Source of the DNA: Nocardiopsis sp. JB363
Lineage (GTDB): Bacteria; Actinomycetota; Actinomycetes; Streptosporangiales; Streptosporangiaceae
NCBI RefSeq assembly: GCF_900143625.1
Contig: NZ_FRFF01000136.1
Location: forward strand, 1 to 64,000
DNA: 64,000 nucleotides
Direction of reading: 5' to 3'
Position numbers and translations under genes: made by a program. A model generated the notes under the pieces. The model saw nothing but the letters and a program-made list of their open reading frames with translations. It was not told the origin of the DNA and ran no database searches. The stretch's first letter is position 1, and each line of letters starts with the position of its first letter. Positions 25,143 to 32,967 of the stretch are shown here, piece after piece.

Positions 25143-28100
25143 ATGGCACCGAGAGCGGACCGCACCCTGTACCACCGGGCAGGACCACCCCTGATCCGGG
25201 CCACGACCTACCCCCGGGACCTCCGATTGCCCGATGCCCCGGACCTATCAGGTGCGCCTGAGGACGCGGTCGAACAGGGGAACCGTTGGTTGAGGCACGT
25301 GTGGCGCGACGAACGCCTCCGGGGTGCCGTCCAGCACGCCAGCCCCGTTCTGTTCGAGCAGGTTGGACGGGTGGTGGCCGGGCACACCATGGACGCGCGA
25401 CGCATCCGCCGCCTGGTCCGCTCGCTGGGCTCCTACGTGCTGCGCTGGCGGGGAAGGGCCACTCCGTTCGGTCTGTTCGCCGGAGTGGCCGAGGTGAAAG
25501 CGGGCACTCAGACACGGGTGCGCTGGGGCGATGGCCACCGCACGATCGCCCGTGCTGGTGCTGACTGGCTGGAGAGAGCCGTGGACCGGCTGGAACAACA
25601 GCCCCGACTCCTGCACCTGCTGCCGGTGATCGCCAATGCCACCGCGTTCGTCCGAGACGACCGGCTCGTCATCCCCGGTCTGCCCAGCTCCCAGCGACCC
25701 AGGGAGATAGCGCCTCAAGAGGTATCGATCCGCCATACTCCGCCCGTGCGCGCCGCCATGGCAGCGGCTCAGGTTCCGTTGCTCTTCCGGGAACTCCTCG
25801 ATGCCTTGGTCGCTGAGTATCCGAACGTTCCGCGCGAACAGACCCGGTTTCTGTTGGCCGCATTGGTGGCACAGAACTTCCTGATCACCAGCCTGCGCGC
25901 CCCGATGAGTGAGCCCGACGCCCTCGCCTACCTGTGCACCCACCTGGACAAGTACGGAGCCGAGGAGCTTCCCGAGACGGCCGACATCGTCAGCGAACTC
26001 CGCGAGACCCACCGGGGCCTCGAATGCCATCGGCAGTCACCCAGTGAGGTCGGGTCGGTCGTGGACACCGTGCTGGACGCCGGCATCACCCTGCCGGAGA
26101 ACGTGTTTCGGGAAGCCGAAGCAGCCGCAGCCGCGCTGATCCGCCTGAGCCCCTACCCTTACGGCTATCCGCGGTGGAAGGACTTTCACTCCAGGTTCCG
26201 GGAACGCTACGGCCCAGGAGCCGTCATCCCGGTGGTCGAGGTCGTCTCCGATGCCGGTCTGGGTCTGCCCGCCGACTATCTCGGCTCTGCGCATACCAGC
26301 GCTCGGCCGGCCCTGACCGAGCGTGACCGGTACCTGCTCGCCCTCGCTCAAGAGGCTGCCCTCAGCGGCCGAACAGAAGTGGTCCTGACGGACAGCATGG
26401 TCGATGAGATCGCCCTGGGTGAACCACAGGAGGTGCTTGCTCCCTCCCGGGTCGAGCTCGCCTTCCAACTACACGCCCCCTCAGCAGGGGCCGTGGACCG
26501 AGGGGACTTCCGGCTTCTGGTCACCTCGGCTCCGCGACCGGGCAGCAGCATGGCCGGCCGGTTCGCCCACCTGCTGTCCGCCTCCGCGAGGTCGGGCCTC
26601 GCCGAGAGCTATACGTTTCCCGCGGAACCGGGCACGGTCACCGCGCAGCTGTCCTTTCCGCCACGTCAGCGGCGTACAGCGAACGCCGTCCGCACTTCCC
26701 GGCTCCTGCCCGTGATCATCCCCCTGGCAGAACACCACGTGCCCGGCGGTGACGTCATCGGCCTGCACGACCTCGCCCTGACCGCCGACGCGCGCCACCT
26801 CAGGCTCCTCCAGCTCTCCACCGGCCGCTACGTCGAACCACGGGTGACCCACGCGCTCGAGGCCGCCGTGCTCACACCTGCGCTGGCACGGTTCCTCGCC
26901 GAAGCCCCGACTGGTCGCTGCGCTGTCTACCAGGCCTTTGACTGGGGAGCGGCGTCATCCCTGCCCTTCCTGCCCCGCCTTCGACGCGGGCGTACCGTCC
27001 TGGCCGCTGCCCGGTGGAGGCTGAGTACGGACAGCCTCCCCGGCCCAGGTGCGCCGAACTCTGCCTGGGTGAAGGCGTTGAGCACCTGGCGGGAGCGCCT
27101 GGGGGCGCCCACGGAGGTCGTCATGTGCAGCGCGGAAATGCGCCTCCCCCTGAACCTGGATCGCCCGCTGGACCGCGAGGTGCTACGGGCACGGCTGGAG
27201 CGCACCAGCACCGTCGAACTCCGTGAAGGACCCTCCCCGGACTCCAACGGATGGTTAGGACGCGCCCACGAAATCCTCGTCCCCTTCCACCACACGGCCG
27301 CCGACCCTCCACTGAAGACCGAGCGACCGAGCACGCCCGTCACACCGTCAGAACAGGGGAAGCTACCGGGGTTCTCCGACGTGGTCCACGCACAGATCCA
27401 CGGACATCCCGCTCGCCAGGACACCATCCTCCTGCGCCACCTGCCGGACCTGGTCAACGAGTGGCCGGAGCTGCACTACTGGTGGTTCGAACGACACCAC
27501 GACCTCACCCACCCCGACCGAGACCAACACCTCGCCCTGTACTTCCGCCTGCGCTCGGAGCGGGGGTACGGCGACGCCGTCACCCGGATCGGAGCCTGGG
27601 CTGCCACTCTTCGCAGCCATGGCCTCGTCCCGCACTTCCAACTGGCCACCTACCACCCGCAGACCGGACGCTACGGCCACGGAACGGCCATGAGCGCCGC
27701 TGAACGGCTCTTCGCCGCGGACTCCGCAGCAGCCCTGGCCCAAGCGGCGTACACCGCACAGGCGGGTACTCCCGGGGAGGTGGTCACCGTCGCCGGAATG
27801 TACGACCTCGCCACCTCCTACACCCCCAACGCCCGGGAGGCCGTCGAATGGCTCGTCGACCATCTCCCCCACGAAGCACCAAAGCTCGACCGCGTCGTGC
27901 GGGACCAGGCACTGCACCTTGCAGATCCCGACAAGAGCCGAGAAGCACTCCAGGCGCTGCCCACCGGGCAGGAAGTGCTCCGGGCCTGGCAGCACCGACG
28001 CACCGCCTTGAGCGACTACCGTGCCCGCCTGGCCTCCCAGCGTGACCCCGAACCGGTGCTGCGCTCCCTGCTGCACCTGCACCACACCCGCGCACTCGGC

Positions 28101-28184
28101 GCCGACCCGCAGCGCGAACAACTCACCCACCACCTCGTCCGCGCCGCCGCCCAGCGCGACCTCGCCAGGAAGACCACACGATGA
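25143..28184 (+). CDS. LanB-type lantibiotic dehydratase
   Basis: This protein of about 1013 residues dehydrates Ser and Thr of the precursor through tRNA-dependent glutamylation and elimination. The N-terminal part has IRRLVRSLGSYVLRWRGRATPFGLFAG, split here into IRRLVRSLGSYVLRW and RATPFGLFAG, the usual start of the glutamylation domain. The C-terminal part (about residues 740-1010) is a SpaB_C elimination domain with HYWWFERHHD and LALYFRLRSERGYG. The frame is open from 25005 but would overlap the precursor, so ATG 25143 is preferred. The stop overlaps the LanC start (ATGA). Together with LanC this makes a class I lanthipeptide pathway. Confidence 0.9.
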   Translation: MAPRADRTLYHRAGPPLIRATTYPRDLRLPDAPDLSGAPEDAVEQGNRWLRHVWRDERLRGAVQHASPVLFEQVGRVVAGHTMDARRIRRLVRSLGSYVLRWRGRATPFGLFAGVAEVKAGTQTRVRWGDGHRTIARAGADWLERAVDRLEQQPRLLHLLPVIANATAFVRDDRLVIPGLPSSQRPREIAPQEVSIRHTPPVRAAMAAAQVPLLFRELLDALVAEYPNVPREQTRFLLAALVAQNFLITSLRAPMSEPDALAYLCTHLDKYGAEELPETADIVSELRETHRGLECHRQSPSEVGSVVDTVLDAGITLPENVFREAEAAAAALIRLSPYPYGYPRWKDFHSRFRERYGPGAVIPVVEVVSDAGLGLPADYLGSAHTSARPALTERDRYLLALAQEAALSGRTEVVLTDSMVDEIALGEPQEVLAPSRVELAFQLHAPSAGAVDRGDFRLLVTSAPRPGSSMAGRFAHLLSASARSGLAESYTFPAEPGTVTAQLSFPPRQRRTANAVRTSRLLPVIIPLAEHHVPGGDVIGLHDLALTADARHLRLLQLSTGRYVEPRVTHALEAAVLTPALARFLAEAPTGRCAVYQAFDWGAASSLPFLPRLRRGRTVLAAARWRLSTDSLPGPGAPNSAWVKALSTWRERLGAPTEVVMCSAEMRLPLNLDRPLDREVLRARLERTSTVELREGPSPDSNGWLGRAHEILVPFHHTAADPPLKTERPSTPVTPSEQGKLPGFSDVVHAQIHGHPARQDTILLRHLPDLVNEWPELHYWWFERHHDLTHPDRDQHLALYFRLRSERGYGDAVTRIGAWAATLRSHGLVPHFQLATYHPQTGRYGHGTAMSAAERLFAADSAAALAQAAYTAQAGTPGEVVTVAGMYDLATSYTPNAREAVEWLVDHLPHEAPKLDRVVRDQALHLADPDKSREALQALPTGQEVLRAWQHRRTALSDYRARLASQRDPEPVLRSLLHLHHTRALGADPQREQLTHHLVRAAAQRDLARKTTR

Positions 28185-29338
28185 GCGCCCAGACCGCAAC
28201 CCCCACCGCACAATCCCAGTCCCTGGCCACGGGCACCATCGGCACCGCACTGATGCACATCGAGCACGCCCACACCGGCGAAGGAAGCTGGGAGAGGGCC
28301 CACACCCAGGTCCACAAAGCGGCCGCAGACCCGGTCAGCGCGGCAGACGAAGCATGCCTGTACTTCGGAGCCCCCGCACTGGCGTTCGTCCTGCACACGG
28401 CCCAAGCCGACGGAGCGCCCCGCTACGCTGCGGCGACAGAGCGCATCGACACGGCGGTGAGGCGCCTCGCCCACCGCCGACTCGACCTCGCCCACGCCCG
28501 GATCGACAGGGCACAACCCGCGGCCTTCGCCGAATACGACCTCCTGCACGGACTGACCGGGATCGGCGCCCACCTGCTCCACCACGACCCCGCCGATGAC
28601 GTGCTCGGACGCATCCTCACCTACCTGGTCCGCCTCACTCGACCTCTGGTCATCGATGGGCGGAGACTCCCCGGCTGGTGGGTCCACCACGACCCCCAGC
28701 GTGGAACCTCCGCCCACTTCCCCGGCGGCCACGCCAACCTCGGGATCGCCCACGGCATCACCGGCCCGCTCACCCTCCTCGCCCAAGCCCAGCTACGCCA
28801 GATCACCGTCGATGGGCAGAGCGAGGCCATCGAGCTCATCTGCGCGTGGCTGGACTCCTGGCGTAGCGAAAACGACACCGGCACCTGGTGGCCACAGTGG
28901 ATCACCTCCCAAGAGCTGCGCAACAGTCGAACCGACCAGAGCGGACCGCAACGCCCCAGCTGGTGCTACGGCACACCCGGCCTGGCCCGAGCCCAACAGC
29001 TCGCCGCCCTCACCACCGCAGACACCGACCGCCAACGCATGGCCGAACAGGCCTTCGCCGACTGCCTCGCCGACCCCAACCAGCTCGCCCGCGTTCACGA
29101 CCCCGGCCTCTGCCACGGCTGGGCCGGTCTAACGCAGACCGCGAACCGCACCGCCACCGACGCGCTCACCCCGGCAATCGCCCACCACCTGCCGTTCCTG
29201 AACGACCGCCTCGACCAGGAACAAGCAGACACAGAAGGGTTTCTCGACGGACAGGCGGGAGTCACCCTGGCCCAGATGACCGCAACTCAAGGCTTGCCCC
29301 CGGTCACCGGGTGGGATGCCTGCCTGCTGATCAACTGA
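28181..29338 (+). CDS. LanC-type lanthionine cyclase
   Basis: This 385-residue protein has a LanC-like alpha-toroid. The zinc ligands are visible as SWCYGTPG (Cys262) and LCHGW (Cys311, His312), both with the usual surroundings. The fold markers GLTGIGAHLLHH and AHGITGPLTLLAQ follow the expected repeat spacing. It adds cysteine thiols to dehydroalanine or dehydrobutyrine in the LanB product, forming the thioether rings. It overlaps LanB by four bases and is followed by the SpaB_C gene after 33 bases. Confidence 0.9.
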   Translation: MSAQTATPTAQSQSLATGTIGTALMHIEHAHTGEGSWERAHTQVHKAAADPVSAADEACLYFGAPALAFVLHTAQADGAPRYAAATERIDTAVRRLAHRRLDLAHARIDRAQPAAFAEYDLLHGLTGIGAHLLHHDPADDVLGRILTYLVRLTRPLVIDGRRLPGWWVHHDPQRGTSAHFPGGHANLGIAHGITGPLTLLAQAQLRQITVDGQSEAIELICAWLDSWRSENDTGTWWPQWITSQELRNSRTDQSGPQRPSWCYGTPGLARAQQLAALTTADTDRQRMAEQAFADCLADPNQLARVHDPGLCHGWAGLTQTANRTATDALTPAIAHHLPFLNDRLDQEQADTEGFLDGQAGVTLAQMTATQGLPPVTGWDACLLIN

Positions 29339-29371
29339 CCCGCCCCGTACCTAAGGAAGGAGAACAACGCC

Positions 29372-30361
29372 GTGGAAATCTCCGACACCGGGCATCCACT
29401 CGCCCAAGGAGTTCTCGACGTGCTCTCCGGGACCCCACCGGAGAGCGCCGCCTTCCGTGCCGGAGTGGAAACGGACCACCTCGAGGAGGCAGTCCAGGCC
29501 TACACCGAAGCGGGCGCCACCGCCCTCCAGATACAGGCCCAAGAGCACGGCTGGCACCAGGTCCACATCGAGTTCACCGACTGGCGGACGGCCGAAACCA
29601 CGGTGACCGAACGACTCACACCCCGACTCCATCACGCCGAACAGTCAGGACTCGTGGACTCCTGGTGGTTCATCCGCAAAGCGCCTTGCTGGCGACTGCG
29701 CTTGCGGCTCAGTGACACCACCACTCCCGGCGACGACCTGCTCAAACGAATCCTCGACGGCTTCTCCACTCCAGAGGCCGTCATCCGTTGGCGACGAACC
29801 GTCTACGAACCCGAAACCCTCGCCTTCGGCGGACCCGAAGCGATGCACACCGCCCACGACCTCTTCCACACCGACAGCCGCGCGATCCTCGACTACCTCA
29901 ACGCACACGCGACCGTCCTCGGCCGCCGCGAGCTGTCGACGATGCTGTGCGGCGCTCTTTTCCGAGGCGCGGGCCAGGACGAGTTCGAGCAAGGCGACAT
30001 CTGGCACCGCATCGCGCGGATGCGTCCCCTCCCCGAGGACGTTCCGCCTGAGCGCATGCCAGAACTGAGCGTCCCCCTGCGCCGGCTCCTCACCGCCCAC
30101 CACCCCACGCAATCCCCGGACAACCCCTTGGCGTTCACCGTGCCTTGGATACTCGACTTCGCCTCCGCCGGACGAGCACTGTCCCAAGCTGCGCACGCCG
30201 GAACCCTCCAACGCGGCCTACGCGCCGTCCTGGCCCACCACGTGATCTTCCACTGGAACCGAATCGGCCTAACCGCACGCACCCAGAGCATCCTCGCCCA
30301 CGCAGCCCGCACCGCACTGATGGACACCGAACCGGGACCCTCACAAGGGACCAGATGCTGA
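29372..30361 (+). CDS. Stand-alone SpaB_C (thiopeptide-type bacteriocin biosynthesis) protein
   Basis: This 329-residue protein is made of a SpaB_C-like domain: WHQVHIEFTDW at the start, SWWFIRKAPCWRLRLRL near residue 95 and a helical C-terminus containing LRAVLAHHVIFHWNRIGL. In FxLD and thiopeptide loci such proteins accompany a LanB. Some catalyse elimination or cyclisation, others have unclear roles. Because the upstream LanB already has its own C-terminal elimination domain, this is a second copy of the domain and may act at another residue or step. GTG 29372 is chosen because AAGGAAGGAGAAC precedes it. Confidence 0.8.
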   Translation: MEISDTGHPLAQGVLDVLSGTPPESAAFRAGVETDHLEEAVQAYTEAGATALQIQAQEHGWHQVHIEFTDWRTAETTVTERLTPRLHHAEQSGLVDSWWFIRKAPCWRLRLRLSDTTTPGDDLLKRILDGFSTPEAVIRWRRTVYEPETLAFGGPEAMHTAHDLFHTDSRAILDYLNAHATVLGRRELSTMLCGALFRGAGQDEFEQGDIWHRIARMRPLPEDVPPERMPELSVPLRRLLTAHHPTQSPDNPLAFTVPWILDFASAGRALSQAAHAGTLQRGLRAVLAHHVIFHWNRIGLTARTQSILAHAARTALMDTEPGPSQGTRC

Positions 30362-31197
30362 CACACCCCGACCCCAAGACCGCCGCCCGGATGAGAGCGG
30401 CACACACACGCGCACGAGCTGCGCTCCACGCCACGGCCACCTCAGATCCTGATGAGATGTGGGGGTGGCGTGGGCGAACCCTGAGTCGGCCGGTAACCAC
30501 GGCACACGGCCCGGCATGGCTACGCCTGGCCTGCGCCCCAACCGATCGGATCGTCGCCACCTTCTGGAACGGAGTCGTTGACGCCGAACAGGCCATGCCC
30601 ACCACGCTGCCCCGCCCCAAACTGCGCGACCTGCACGACTGGAACCACGGATCATGGTCCTACCGGGCCGAGCTGTACGACAGGGCCTCGTCTCCTGCCG
30701 CTTCAAAGACGGCAGTGCTCACCCACGAGCCCGACCTGCCACCGAGCTGGTGGGACGGACTACGCAGAGCCCTGCACACGATCTCGCGGGTGCGAACACA
30801 CCGGCGCACCGCCTTCCAGCCCTTTCTCGACCACGCCATGCCCCGCTACCTCGGGGCACCCGTCGACACCGTCGCTCCCTCGTGGTCGACCGCCCACGGA
30901 GACCTCCACTTCGCCAACCTCGGCGCCCCGGCCCTCATCCTCTTTGACTGGGAGGGATGGGGAGTGGCTCCGACCGGCTACGACGCGGCCATGCTGCACA
31001 GCTACAGCCTGCTCGTACCCTCCGCGGCCGCACGGATCCGAAAGGAACTGGCACACATCCTCGATACCCCCGCTGGGCGGTTCGCCGAGCTGGTCACCAT
31101 CACCGAACTCCTGCACCTCACTGTCAGGAGTGAGGAAACCGAGCTCCGAACTCCTCTCCTCCGGCGCGCCTCGCACCTTCTTGAACGGGCCCGATGA
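30355..31197 (+). CDS. APH-fold phosphotransferase in the lanthipeptide operon
   Basis: This protein has about 280 residues and an aminoglycoside-phosphotransferase/choline-kinase fold. The catalytic loop STAHGDLHFANL (about residue 180) and the metal-binding LFDWEGWG (DFG-equivalent) are both present. The N-terminal lobe is less typical. It overlaps the SpaB_C stop (ATGCTGA), so it is coupled to the operon. It could phosphorylate the lanthipeptide, the host target for self-resistance, or an unrelated small molecule; nothing in the sequence decides this. It is the last gene of the FxLD operon. Confidence 0.75.
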   Translation: MLTHPDPKTAARMRAAHTRARAALHATATSDPDEMWGWRGRTLSRPVTTAHGPAWLRLACAPTDRIVATFWNGVVDAEQAMPTTLPRPKLRDLHDWNHGSWSYRAELYDRASSPAASKTAVLTHEPDLPPSWWDGLRRALHTISRVRTHRRTAFQPFLDHAMPRYLGAPVDTVAPSWSTAHGDLHFANLGAPALILFDWEGWGVAPTGYDAAMLHSYSLLVPSAAARIRKELAHILDTPAGRFAELVTITELLHLTVRSEETELRTPLLRRASHLLERAR

Positions 31198-31296
31198 GTA
31201 CCCCTGCCGTGGTTGTTCGGCTTCTGTCCATCTTTGCCGCTTCGCACCCCGGGAAGCTGTTTCAGTGTTCCTCAATGGGCCGTTGAGTGCGTGTCG

Positions 31297-31320
31297 AAAG
31301 ATTCTAGAAAGAATTTCTTA
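31297..31320. repeat. TTCTAGAA-centred motif, copy 1
   Basis: The AT-rich motif AAAGATTCTAGAAAGAATTT recurs in altered form at 31456-31481. Each copy is followed some 20-30 bases later by TGAGTC sites, so the region looks like a duplicated control unit. Confidence 0.5.
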
Positions 31321-31347
31321 GAGAGCCTTTTAGTGAATGCTCACGGT

Positions 31348-31570
31348 GACTCATGAGTCCACTGCGCAAGTATCTGAGTCATCCAGTGAATCCAGCATAT
31401 CCGCAGGTAGTAGCTCTGAGTCCGCTCCTGGTTGCATGACTCACCCGTCGCGGGTAAAAGATCCTAGAAGGAAATACTTTACCTTCCCTTGGTGCTGATG
31501 AGTCACTTCTGAGTCTGCTCTGAGTCGAGTTTGAGCGTGCTGTGAGCCCGTTCTGAGTAACCCCTGAGTC
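31348..31570. promoter_or_regulatory. Cluster of nine TGAGTC sites
   Basis: TGAGTC occurs in nine places: plus strand at 31354, 31375, 31417, 31499, 31510, 31521 and 31565, and minus strand at 31348-31353 and 31438-31443. The first two abut to give the palindrome GACTCATGAGTC. Three copies at 31499-31526 are spaced exactly 11 bases, one helical turn. A 6-mer is expected about once per 2 kb counting both strands, so the cluster is not chance. It lies directly upstream of the sigma-like gene and probably binds a repressor, activator or replication/transfer protein of the element. Confidence 0.75.
31456..31481. repeat. CCTAGAAGG-centred motif, copy 2
   Basis: This is a variant of 31297-31320 (AAAGATCCTAGAAGGAAATA). 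It precedes the second cluster of TGAGTC sites and lies about 150 bases ahead of the sigma-like gene. Confidence 0.5.
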
Positions 31571-31626
31571 CCTTGTGTCTTTAAGTGGTCGGTGTCGGAT
31601 CCCGGTGGCACTTCCAGGGGGAACAC

Positions 31627-32454
31627 ATGAACCTTTCTCTGCTTTGTGAAATTGAATCCAGCTTCGTCGCGATCGCGCCCACACACCTGACCCTGCACGG
31701 CACCCACGTGCACCCCTTGTTGGAAGAGCGCACGTATTCGCTCTTTGAGCTCCGTGAGGTCCTGCTGGACCGGGCGACCGTGAACCAGCTCCGGGACGCG
31801 GTGTGGCAGCACACCTTCCGTGCTGCCCGCCACTCCCAGGAGTGGATGGCCGGCGCGCTGGGACTGGCGATGCCGATGCTGCGCTCGGCAGTGCGCCACG
31901 CCGGCCGCGGCCTGGACCAGGCCAGCGAGGCGGACCTCCAAGCCGAGGTGGTCACGGCCGCGATCCGTCAGATCCGCACTGCCAACATCGACCACGCCGG
32001 GCAGGGCTACTTCCTGCTGTGCCGGGTGCGCCGCGCAGCCCTGGGGGAGCGCAAACGGGCCCAGATCGCCGCCCAGCAGGTGCTGCTGGATGAGCGGGAG
32101 GTCAGCACCGAGGCCGAGCTCGCGGCGACCCGCTCATGTGAGCCGGTCCTGGACGCGGCCGTGCGAGCCGGGACCCTGACAGCCACCGAAGCCGAGTTGA
32201 TCGCCCACACCCGCTTGGAAGGGGTCTCCCTGGTGACTCTGGCCACCCAGACGGGGGTGGGCTACAAGACCCTGGCGAAACGCCGCCAGCGTGCCGAGGC
32301 ACGGTTGGCCGCCGCGTTGCGCCCGGCATCCGGACAAGCTCGCGGGGGCGAGCCCGCAGCGGTGGCTACACCGATCTCGTCCGCGTATGCGCGCCCCTTC
32401 AGTGAAGCCGTCGAGACCACGGTGTCGAATCCGGGCTGGCCGCTGGCTTCCTAA
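31627..32454 (+). CDS. Sigma-70-like / HTH regulatory protein
   Basis: This 275-residue protein starts at ATG 31627, with AGGGGG upstream. The C-terminal part contains a sigma region 4-like helix-turn-helix (GVSLVTLATQTGVGYKTLAK, followed by RRQRAEARLAAAL). The middle (VTAAIRQIRTANIDHAGQGY) resembles the helical region 2 of the small sigma-like proteins found in actinobacterial conjugative elements. It opens the transfer region and could activate the T4SS operon 120 bases downstream. The TGAGTC array sits in its own leader, so it may be self-controlled. It could instead be a non-sigma DNA-binding regulator. Confidence 0.65.
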   Translation: MNLSLLCEIESSFVAIAPTHLTLHGTHVHPLLEERTYSLFELREVLLDRATVNQLRDAVWQHTFRAARHSQEWMAGALGLAMPMLRSAVRHAGRGLDQASEADLQAEVVTAAIRQIRTANIDHAGQGYFLLCRVRRAALGERKRAQIAAQQVLLDEREVSTEAELAATRSCEPVLDAAVRAGTLTATEAELIAHTRLEGVSLVTLATQTGVGYKTLAKRRQRAEARLAAALRPASGQARGGEPAAVATPISSAYARPFSEAVETTVSNPGWPLAS

Positions 32455-32574
32455 CCAAGTGAGAAGACCGGTAGGCCCACCCCGGTACGACCAGTGGGCC
32501 TGCCGGTTCCCGAGCAGCGGACACAGAAGAGCCAGGTGGGCGACAAAGAGCCCGGTACTGAAAAAGGGGGATAG

Positions 32575-32967
32575 GTGCGCAGGTTGTTCGTGATCATGGC
32601 CGCCCTGTTGATCGCCACCGTGTGGAGCTTGCTCACAGCTGACGACGCCTCATGGGTGTGGGCCACCACCGAAGGAGACGTCGAGGGGCCGGATGAGTCA
32701 GCCGAAGCCACGGTCGCGCCGCTGGTGGCTGTGGTGAACCGGGTCTACTTGGTGATCATGGTGCTCGCTACCGCGCTCGGGACCCTTTTCCTCACGATCG
32801 CGGGGGTGCGGTGGCTGGTCGCTGGTGGCGAACCGGGCGCGATCGATGGAGCCAAACGGGCGCTGAGCGGTGTGGCCTTCGGTTATGGGATCGCGGTTCT
32901 GGCCACGGTGCTGATGGCCATCTTGGAGTGGATTTTGGCCGCCGGTGAGGCCGGTGGTGGGGAGTGA
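32575..32967 (+). CDS. VirB2/TrbC-like conjugative pilin or membrane protein
   Basis: This 130-residue protein has an N-terminal signal-like segment (residues 4-22, VIMAALLIATVWSLLTA). Two further hydrophobic helices follow: AVVNRVYLVIMVLATALGTL and, after a short basic loop, VAFGYGIAVLATVLMAILEW. Size and topology match VirB2/TrbC pilins and the small membrane proteins that open actinobacterial T4SS operons. GTG 32575 is the start. Its stop overlaps the start of the TrbL gene (GTGA). Confidence 0.7.
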   Translation: MRRLFVIMAALLIATVWSLLTADDASWVWATTEGDVEGPDESAEATVAPLVAVVNRVYLVIMVLATALGTLFLTIAGVRWLVAGGEPGAIDGAKRALSGVAFGYGIAVLATVLMAILEWILAAGEAGGGE

